Shown here one piece after another: positions 55,259-64,000 of a DNA stretch of 64,000 nt (positions are counted from its first letter, which is position 1; each line of letters starts with the position of its first letter). The position numbers and the translations under genes are program-made. The stretch comes from Erigeron canadensis (taxonomy: Eukaryota > Streptophyta > Magnoliopsida > Asterales > Asteraceae): positions 7,192,735-7,256,734 of the forward strand of contig NC_057769.1 in the NCBI RefSeq assembly GCF_010389155.1, given 5' to 3'. The notes under the pieces were generated by a model. It was not told where the DNA came from. It saw nothing but the letters and a program-made list of their open reading frames with translations, and searched no databases.

Positions 55259-57398
55259 GTAAAATATATATATATATATAGTTTAATCGGATAATACCAC
55301 AATCACACAATGTGTGTTTGTATATGTAAGCATATATGTGGGGGATAAGGAACAATGATGCAATTGGTTCTTTCTCTCGGTTCCTTTCATTGCACATTTT
55401 GACACTTCGGTTCCCATACACCATCCTTCGACACAAAACGATAAATAGCACCTGTTATATATAGGCTTTATGGTGCCGATGCTTGTAAACGTTGGGAGCG
55501 TGTTGTGTGCTAGTTTTTTTTTCTCAGTTGTAGTGCTAAGCAAGATTTCGCCGAAAATCTAATTTATAAGTTGGGGTTTTATGATTTTGAGACTAATATT
55601 GTGTTTTTCTTGGCTTCTTTTGCCGGAATCAATGTCAGAACCAATTTTCCAATGCTCCTCAACGTACACCTTCACTATTCCAGCGAGATCTGAAACCCTT
55701 TTGTACGTTTCCAGCGAACATTGTTTTTATCCGTTTGGGGGTTTGCATCTCCTTGTATGGGATTTAAAATTCCTTATTTTGGGGTTTCATTTCATCACCG
55801 GCCACTACTACTATTTTTTGGGTTTCCGGTCACTGCTGTTGATATATGTTACTGCTACTACCTTTTTATGCTTATATCTTACTGTTTATGTATATTCGTT
55901 GCATAATATTGCCGCTAATTATTTTGTGATTAAGTCGGTAGTGTTGTTGGAATTGTTATTCCGATGTAGTGTTGCCGTTTTTTTCCATTAAAGAAATTGT
56001 GGTTGGAAAATGTGGTGTTACTGTCGATGATGATATCGTTGAACATTTAGGTTGATGGTTTTAAGTTGAATGGGTAATAATGATAACAATGTTCGGAAAA
56101 CGAGACTCATATGAACCAGGACGTATCTTGGCGAGATAAACCTTTAGGTTAACAATTATGGTGTCTTCGATTTTCGAATTCCCGGTCCCCAATTTCCGAA
56201 CCCAAATTTGTTTGCAAAAATATTTTTACTCTTATATTTTCCAGTAACTTTTATAAATTTCGGTCATGTTTTTCATATTTTTGGTTTGGATAGTTTTGAC
56301 ACCATACCTTGTTTTTTACATGTATATACATGACGCATTCTGATTGTTCTACTTTTCTTGCCAATTAGCACTACGCCCCTTCAAGAGAGATTCTTTTAAG
56401 TTCATTAATATAAGGTATATGATGGATGCTTGGTAAGCATGCAACAAATTGCGACATCTATATACCTCTAAAGAACAAAAAGTTTAAACATATCTCGATT
56501 AATTAAGTAAAAGGTTCTAGGGACTACTTATATCATAAAGTTTAACCACTTCTTGCCAATTAAAAACTAACACATCCCCAACATGCATTATGTATGATTA
56601 ATTTCTTCTTTTCTTAATTATATTGTTCGATAACAATATCTATACCAAATTAATCACCAATATCTTTAACAGTTCTCTTTCACATTTTAGTGTGCTGTTG
56701 ATCATAGTTTTGTTTTTCTGATTATTCTTTATGGATCCATCACTTCTCGTACGTAAACTACTAAACTATCTGTCTACCCTTTATATATTAATGTTAAATT
56801 TAATTTTAACTTTCCCATGTTCTAAGTAAGTTGGGGCATGTGAAGTGTGAAACCATTAGATGCGCAACACATGCATGCTTATAACAAATTTTCATTAGAG
56901 GAGAAAATTTTGGTGTTCTATATTGTAAGTAGCTATTATATGGGCACGTTAATTTGATACATCTTTTAATTTATATTCTTTAAGCTTTTTCTTTTTTTAC
57001 TCTTTTAATCTAATTTTAGCATTATGCATGAGATACTTTCGAACGAAACAATAAGGGGGGAGGGAGCCGAAAGCAAGTTGGCCAGCGAGATGGAGGGAGC
57101 TGCAGCGAGGTCGGCGAGCTGCAGCGAGGTCAGCGAGCTTCGGCCGCCATGGAAGGGAGATGGCAGCGAGAAGGGGGGAGCGAGTTCATAGCTCACGGAA
57201 GGTTGAAGGGGAAAGGGATCAGAAGTGGCAACCCATCAAACTTGGGTGTATGACCGTTGGAGGACCAGAAAGGGGAAGAAAGAAAGAGCCAGGGACCAAA
57301 CTTGCAATTATGCTGAAAGTTTTTTTTTTTTAATTTTCTTATATATATTACCCATTTAAACTTCTAAAAACACAACACACACTAACACACACTCCAAA
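55259..57398. other. Spacer, no gene recognised
   Basis: Includes a (TA)n tract at 55265-55279, a 136-codon chance frame (55581-55991), and a GC-rich patch at 57046-57330 with repeated GAGCTGCAGCGAGGTC. That patch ends GGGACCAAACTTGCAATTATG, a phrase common in MULE arms. No complete element could be defined. Confidence 0.35.
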
Positions 57399-57864
57399 TC
57401 TATACTATATATTATAAAGCAGATTTTTCCTAGATTTTCAACATTGAACTTGAAATTTTCAATATTGATTTGAAGTTCTTTCCCAAAATGCCCTTCCTAT
57501 CTATTTTATATTTATCTAAAATAACTATAATATCATTTCTCTCTCTTCAAATCTCAACCAATCATCTTTTTTCTCTCTCCTCCATAAATCATTTATTCCT
57601 CCAATTCATTCAAAATCTTTTATCTCAAAAACCGTACATCGATAAATTATAAAAATTGTATGGATGTTCTTAAAATTTCATGCTCTTTCATTAGAGATGT
57701 CATTCGATATACTTTCGACAAATTTTTAAATCCGAGGGCGGATCCCGTACGGCTAAGGCATTTGACTATCATACTCTATGACATATCAACGCCTATAACC
57801 TATCATATTTTTATGACCTAGGTATCACCCTACCATCTCACCGCCGCAACGCGCGGGTACTTGC
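57399..57864 (+). mobile_element. Helitron sharing modules with the foldback at 11.4 kb
   Basis: Starts TCTATACTATATATTATAAAGC and ends with CCGCAACGCGCGGG followed by TACTTGCT (a decayed CTAGT). It contains the same ordered blocks as the foldback arm and core at 11414-12316: TCATTCAAAA, CTCAAAAACCGTACATCG, TTTCATTAGAG, ATACTTTCGACAAATTTTTAA, then GGGCGGATCCCGT and CTATGAC words. Confidence 0.65.
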
Positions 57865-57910
57865 TTTCATTTCTATTGAGCTCGAAGTGGCCATAAAGTA
57901 AATATATATG

Positions 57911-60116
57911 TGACATCCGTCACCAAAATCATTATTTTATAATAGTCTCTAAGTTGTATTAGAAATCATAATCCTATTAGAACTCTTGATAGATTATATA
58001 CTATTGTATCCTAATTATATTCAAACTCCAAAACACTTATCTCCATAATAAATATAAAGTGAATATTTTAAACAAAAAAAAAAAAAATTAAACCACAATT
58101 GTGATTTTTGCTCTCTGCCGTGGAATACATCACCAAAACCAAAATTTTATAAATCATATATTTAAGCCTACATCCTAAAGATTTCTTGGATATTTAGTAT
58201 CTAAGGAGTGATCTTCAATCTTGGGGTAAATTACTTATCTTTTCTTTTCATATATATAACTATATTTTTTTTATTGATCTTTTATTATAAGTAGCATATT
58301 TGATGAATATATATTATGACAAATTTATAATAATGAATGAAAGGGGTTTTTTTTTAGGGTTAAATCAAAAGCTTGAAGTATAAATCATATTAATGTTAAA
58401 AGTTTACGTATCTATTTTAGCATAATAATTAAGGTGATTAAAGAAATTCAATTATGAAGGCATGAAAATCATAATAACAGATGTAAATAGGTGTTGGAAA
58501 GATTTGAAAGTTTATATGTGTATATTAGTTGTAGTAGTCTTTAAAATACTAAGTTTGAGTTATTTCAGAATTTGGACAGATTCGGTTTGTTAATTTGAAA
58601 GGTCGTATCTTGGTCATGGAAGATGGTTAAGTCACGTTTTTGGTGTCTAAAATTAAATTCAGGAAGTCTACTTTCTGGTGGAGTTGGTTTCGTGTAAAAA
58701 TATGAAGTTTAAGGTTGTCAAACGAATTTTATAACAAAACTGCGCAAAGCTGAGTTTTCCGAACAGATTTAGGTCGACTTCAAATAGTCATATCTTGGTC
58801 GATTTTATGAACTGGGAGATTGTTTTTTTCCAGAAACATTTTTAAGATGTTAAGAGTATGCAGTAAAAATTTGGATTTTTTTTGAAGCTTCGAAGGCCCT
58901 TAACTTTTATAAAAATTTTCTGCGCGCAAATAGTGAATTTTCTGACTAGTATGTGATTATGGAATTTTTAAAAATATTTAACTTGCGAAATAAATTAAGT
59001 AAAAATTCATGTAAGTTTATAACACTCTAAGGTTACAGTAGTTAAGAACTTGCATTGTTCGTTTCATCCTAATAAAAAATAGATAAAGTTACCAAAATTT
59101 TTAGTGAATATGAACTTGTAAAAACTAATGGTACATCATTAAAACAAATACACTATATTAAGTTATGTGACTTGTAACTTAATAATACATGACAAAATCA
59201 GTTGTGAATATTTTGAAAGTATCCATATATGTATATCATCAAATGCGGGTTACAATGGACGGTTATTGACCATGTCCATAATTGTAACTTGTACATGTAT
59301 ATGTTGTGTAGATTCTAGTGATCTTTTGGACTTTGCACAACTGCTTGCTGATTGAGGTGAGTTTCGTGGCCCCTTTTTATTTTATTTCTTTGGGGAAAAA
59401 TGATGCTCAAAACACTTTTCATTTCTTTACTAGTTGTGCCAAAACTTATTTGTTTTCTTGGACAAGTACGTGTAATTATGAAATGTGTATGCTAGCTTGT
59501 TTGTGTTGATTCTATGATGCAATAGATGTCTGTTGATATCTATTGAAGACTATTTGAAATCTATCGACCAACTATCTACTCCGGCTGGTAGTTGTTGGTA
59601 TTACAGTGTGTGATTGAGTTGTTGGCAAGTGATGTGATTGAGTTGTTGGCAGGAGTGATGGGCATTGTGTTGTTGGATAACTATGATGGCATTGATCAGT
59701 ATTTGGATTGCATACAGGCTGCTACATGTTTATATTTATACTATTGTCCAAACCTCATTTATCATGCACAGCAAGTTCATTTGTATTCCTATAAATCTAC
59801 GAACTCACCAACATTATGTTGACATTTTCGAGCATTCATTTTTAGGTAATAACAATGCTTAAGGATATTGAGCATAAGGACTTTAGGCAGACTAATAAAG
59901 AGATCCTTCATGGACCCCTAGATGCATTTAATCATTGAACTCTATTTGCTATTTGTTATATCTTTTGCTATTTGAGGCGTGTTGCCTAGACTTATCCCGC
60001 TTGTAGGAATTACATTTAATTGGATTTCATTTAGTATAACTCTATTACAAATTCCATGTGCTATTGCTATATCTTTTCGTCATATCCTACGATTCCGCCT
60101 AAGGTGGGGTGTGACA
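57911..60116. mobile_element. Probable solo LTR, ~2.2 kb
   Basis: Starts TGACATCCGTCACC and ends GGTGGGGTGTGACA. TATATG is present immediately outside both ends (57905-57910 and 60117-60122). The body has the TCATATCTTGGTCGATTTTA-like texture seen in long plant LTRs and a TATA-like TATATTTAAG near 58158. No primer-binding site follows the right end and no gag-pol is present, so it looks like an LTR left after recombination. The start could also be TGTGACATCC at 57909. Confidence 0.55.
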
Positions 60117-60122
60117 TATATG

Positions 60123-60898
60123 AAGGAATTGAAAACAGGCGCGGGGCTAGTAGGGGACTGGCAAATGTTCAGCCCCGCCAACATGGTCTGTTTAATCTCG
60201 ACAGGTACAATCCAACAAATAATTCTTGAAAGTTTTTGTAAATGAGCCTCCCCCAATCACTTAAAAAAAGATAAATTTTACCCTTTAGAATCGAGTAATG
60301 GAATTAAACAACTGTTTTCTTCTAAGCTTTTTGGTGCCGAAAACAACCGTTTGGTTCATCTTCTCCAGTTAGTCACGTTTTCTTCTTTTATTGTTAAATC
60401 GAGGTTATATGAGACTTTTTAGGTTATATCTTTATTGTTTTATTGAAAGTTGATAAAATTTTGTATCTAACTAATTTAAGGGGGTGTCATATCAATGGGA
60501 CATCCACAACTTATAAAGTTACAAGAAATATTATAGATTTTTAATTTAATTTATATAATCTATAAGGTTTTTTTTTTAAGTTCTTGAAGGATTGCTAGAA
60601 GTATTACCACATATCTAGATCTTTTCAAGGTCATTCAATTATAACGTACTGATACTCAATTAGTATTACAAATCTGGCTTGTTTTGAACAATTATATATA
60701 ACTCGGATAAAAGTATAGTTATACAACAATTACCATCAAAAGACATCTTTATCGTTAAATTTACAGTGAGGAAAATTCTTGTTGTTGTACTTTCTAATAT
60801 AATAGAGTTATGATTTTTTTGTATAAAAACGTTTACATTGTATATCAAAAGTCTACCTTTTATGATAAAGGTATAAGTGTACAACTAATTTATGCATG
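60123..60898. other. Spacer
   Basis: 60130-60200 has GGCGCGGGGCTAG and CAGCCCCGCC words. 60820-60890 resembles the middle of the GCTAAACAAAG MITE family (AAAAGTCTACCTTTTATGAT). No gene recognised. Confidence 0.3.
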
Positions 60899-61428
60899 CA
60901 CTACAACAAATATGTTATTTCTTAACACTCATTTCTTCGCACTTTTTAAAAATGTTAAAAAAATTGTGAATTTGTTCACACTTATAAATGTGTGAAAAAA
61001 AACTCACATTTAAAACTGTGAATAAAGTTAAAGGATCAAAAAAATTTCACAATTATATATGTAGAAACAAAAAGTTCGCATTTTCAATTGTCTAAAAATA
61101 TATAATTGTTCACACTTAAAAGTGAGAAAGTAATTTGTGACACCAAATTTTACTCACACAAGAGGAAGTGCGAGGAATTTGAGTGTGATAAATTAGCTCT
61201 CACACTTTTAAGTGTGAAAATGCTTAATATTTTTTCACACTTCTAAGTGTGAACATTTTGTTTATACATTTATATATGTGAAAAAAGTATTACTTTATTA
61301 ATTTTTTCACACTTCTAAATGTGAAATTTTTTTATACAATTTTAAATGTGAACAAATTAACAAATTTTTTCACTTTTTTTAGAAATGCGAGAAAATAATT
61401 GTGAGCAATTGACATTTTTGTTGTAGTG
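60899..61428. mobile_element. Non-autonomous CACTA (En/Spm) element, ATG TSD
   Basis: 530 bp. The ends are CACTACAACAAATATG and, in reverse, CACTACAACAAAAATG. ATG is duplicated at 60896-60898 and 61429-61431. Its termini are better preserved than those of the relative at 18822-19328; TTCACACTT(T/C)TAAGTGTGAA palindromes fill the interior. Confidence 0.88.
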
Positions 61429-61431
61429 ATG

Positions 61432-62304
61432 TGAATAACAATTCATAGCAAAGCCATAGAATTATTAGTTTGTAGTGTACAAATAAGGTTGACTTATTAG
61501 ACAAAACTTTTAGATTATTTTTATTAAAACGAAAGAACGTAGTCATTTATAACCTAGAACCGCAACCTTGCTAGATTATACGATACGAACATGATATTAG
61601 TCACTAAGTATAATAAGAAATCCACCCCCGATAATTCGAAATCCTAGCTCCCCCTTTGATTGAAAACATGAATAAGATGTAGCTTCTAAGCAAATGACAA
61701 TCTTTGATTTACACGTTTCATATATATCATGTTCTAGAAGGGTTTAAAGTTCCTACTATGTGGCCACATATCTAAGGGATATTCTCTTTCTCTTAATAAT
61801 AAAAGTTATAAAAGTTAATATGTTTGAAAAAAGTAGTTATAGTTGGTTTCGATAAAAGGGTGTTAACATGAAATGAAAAAGTATGATTTTAACATAATAT
61901 TACTTTTTAAGTCTGCATGTAAACTATGATCAATTGCTGATGTCAATGTTAAAATCGATAAGCAGTTTTAATAGATTTTTTTAACACGTCCATTTTCAAT
62001 AATTTCTCCATAATATATTATCTATATATATAAATAGACTATTGTGATGCAATTATGTGATACTCATCTAATCAAATACTTTATTAATTAATTTTGCCGT
62101 GTTAAGTTAATGTATGTTATGTTTTTCCGTATGATTAGTTTAGTGAAAGCAACTGACATAGATAAAAAAAGGCAAAGCATATTAGGTGGATTATCTGGGA
62201 TTAATAAGTGGTGATTAGGCATTGCAAGAATCTTGAATCTTAAGTGGCTTTGCTTAATTCCCACTTTAAAATTATACCCAGTAAGTGGTTTTGTTTTAAT
62301 CATA
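61432..62304. other. AT-rich spacer
   Basis: No gene, no paired repeats seen. Confidence 0.4.
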
Positions 62305-62819
62305 TCTTTTTATTATATTAAAACATAATTACCATAATAGTTTATTAACCAATCAAAGCTCATGATATTCTTAAACTTTAATTTTTGATTTTTATGACTT
62401 TTATTACGAATATATTATTAATTAATACATATTTACGCTAACTAATCCTATATCTAAAGATAAGTGTTAAAATATTTAAAAAATTATTAAAGTTCATAGC
62501 CAGTTAGCCACACTCCATAATTTGATACAAAATTACTACAAATATACCACACCTATGGGTTTGCATAAGGGATAACATCATTAATGTTAAATTCTGAGAA
62601 TTTTAGTTTTATAACTGAATCTTAAATACAAATCAATATAAACCTCATTTAAGATTTGTACTATCTCTCAATAAAAATGATACAATTTTCTTAATTTTAT
62701 GTATTAATCTATGTATAATAATGTTAAATCAATCAAGAGTCTTAATTGTTATTAAAACATCTAATATTAGTAATGTCGTAAGCTTCGTGTCCAATGTTAG
62801 ACACGGGTCAAAAATCTAG
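62305..62819 (+). mobile_element. Helitron, GTGTCCA hairpin family
   Basis: 515 bp from TCTTTTTATTATATTAAAAC to AAATCTAG followed by T. The hairpin CGTGTCCAATGTTAGACACG lies 11 bp before the end. TTATTAACCAATCA near the start is shared with the minus-strand copy at 25854-27037. Confidence 0.75.
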
Positions 62820-62928
62820 TATTCTTATCATTTGTTAATCATCTAAAATAATGTAATTTGGTTTCTAATAGTTGTTCAAGAGTTGGAGCCTAAAAGACCT
62901 ATCGAAATAAGGCCTTAATTACAGTTAT

Positions 62929-63061
62929 GGGAAGTGATATGTACACCACCGGATTTTAACCGTACGCCATCAAACATGCTATATAATGTTGTACTGTACA
63001 ACACTCTAAAACACATTTGATGGTGTATGGTCAAAAACATGTGGTGTACAGATCATCTCCC
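62929..63061. mobile_element. MULE-type MITE, perfect 9-bp TSD
   Basis: 133 bp. GGGAAGTGATATGTACACCA at the left mirrors GGGAGATGATCTGTACACCA at the right, with arms of about 50 bp (CCATCAAA shared). TACAGTTAT flanks both sides (62920-62928 and 63062-63070). Confidence 0.85.
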
Positions 63062-63169
63062 TACAGTTATATGTTATCATATTTTATTTTTTCTATGAGA
63101 TAAATATAATAATTATTTTATAGAATGTACTGTATTAGAGTCAACTACATGAAAATTTGCTAATAAAAA

Positions 63170-63256
63170 AGAAATTGAACTAGAATAATGTAAAACAATT
63201 AAAAATAAATAAAATTTAATAATGTAAAACAGTTAAAAATAAATAAAATTTAATAA
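63170..63256. repeat. 36-bp tandem duplication
   Basis: TAATGTAAAACA(A/G)TTAAA continuing AATAAATAAAATTTAA occurs twice in a row. Confidence 0.8.
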
Positions 63257-64000
63257 TGACCTTCAAATCGAACATATATACTTTGGTTGACAATTGTTTA
63301 GGGACGGTGAGGAGACATCCTTGGATTGTATCATAATTTTTTTGTTCAATTTTTTGAAGTGACATATATGATATATATGTCTTATTTTACCTGAATTTTT
63401 TACAATCACATAATGCCCTGGTTTGTTTGGGTCTTCGAACATTAATGTTGTGTTCATGAGTTTTTTGTTGAAGAGAAAGGAAGAGAATATGAAGAATTTT
63501 TAAAATATTTGTGTTCTTGAGTTTTATTAAAGAGAAGAAGAGAAAAGAAAAGAAAGGAATTGGAAGGAGAAATCAATACATTTTGGTTATAATTTTTTCC
63601 TTCCACTTTTGGGATGATTTGGAAGGAAAGAAAATTCACTCATTCTCTTCCATTCACCTCTCTTCTCTTCTTTCCCCTTTCTTAAAAAAAAAACTCAAGA
63701 ACATAGCATAAAAGAAGAAAACATTTTACTTAAAAGGATATGGTCAAAGTGAATCCATAAGTATCAAATTAGTTAATTCTTTTCGATTTTGATTTATAGC
63801 GATATGAGTATAGAGATCATGCACATATTATACATTATAAACCCCTAATAATTAGATAAACAAAATTAATACTACTGTTTATATATAATAAATGCATAAC
63901 AAAATGTGGGAAACCCTTGTAATATGTGTCCGGTACGGCCAATGGGTTAAAACCCCAAGCAACATTCCGAAGCCTTGCAATGATGCTTGGATCCTGGGAG
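63257..64000. other. Window end, nothing recognised
   Basis: Short chance frames only. The last 90 bp (from about 63905) are GC-richer, as if a new feature begins, but too little is present to name it. Confidence 0.3.

Noticed and set aside
55581..55991. 136-codon plus-strand frame
   Set aside because: Hydrophobic, T-rich, overlapped by another frame; no domain or splice context.
63905..64000. 5S-rRNA-like or Cassandra-type LTR start
   Set aside because: A few shared words (GCTTGG, CCTGGGAG) but no continuous match to 5S rRNA.

Overview
This window is plant nuclear DNA. The evidence is spliceosomal introns with GT..AG borders, 3-bp-TSD Tourist-like MITEs, 9-bp-TSD Mutator-like elements, many short Helitrons, a tRNA-derived SINE, a TRIM, and two protein genes that read clearly as plant types (an autoinhibited Ca2+-ATPase and a plant SEC24). 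An AT-rich eudicot is the natural reading. I would guess an asterid, but nothing I can read fixes the family.

Layout. 1-28 kb is gene-poor: mainly small non-autonomous transposons and AT-rich spacer, plus one short Myb/SANT-like gene (minus strand, two exons, 23712-24205). That gene lies inside what looks like a 3.0-kb PIF/Harbinger-type element (22564-25561). 28.4-31.4 kb is an intact intronless plasma-membrane-type Ca2+-ATPase (ACA12/ACA13-like, 1015 aa). 31.4-39.3 kb is spacer with MITEs, a Helitron, a hAT-like element and a degenerate ~120-bp tandem array just upstream of the next gene. 39.3-49.9 kb is a SEC24 COPII coat gene: one probable 5'UTR exon plus 12 coding exons, 1036 aa. It carries a 2-kb Mutator-like element in one intron, one GC-AG intron and one apparent U12-type intron. 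50-64 kb is again transposon-rich, including a probable ~2.2-kb solo LTR (57.9-60.1 kb).

The two main genes are unrelated in function: Ca2+ export from the cytosol, and ER-to-Golgi vesicle coat and cargo selection. I see no operon-like or cluster logic, no rRNA or tRNA gene, no CRISPR array and no intact transposase or reverse transcriptase. The most unusual material is structural: a 2.5-kb chain of elements separated by (TA)n tracts at 10.6-13.0 kb, a large foldback whose modules reappear inside a Helitron 45 kb away, a Harbinger-like element that keeps only the SANT-type ORF, and the two non-standard introns of SEC24. All element boundaries were read by eye from terminal repeats and target duplications; no alignment or database search was possible.
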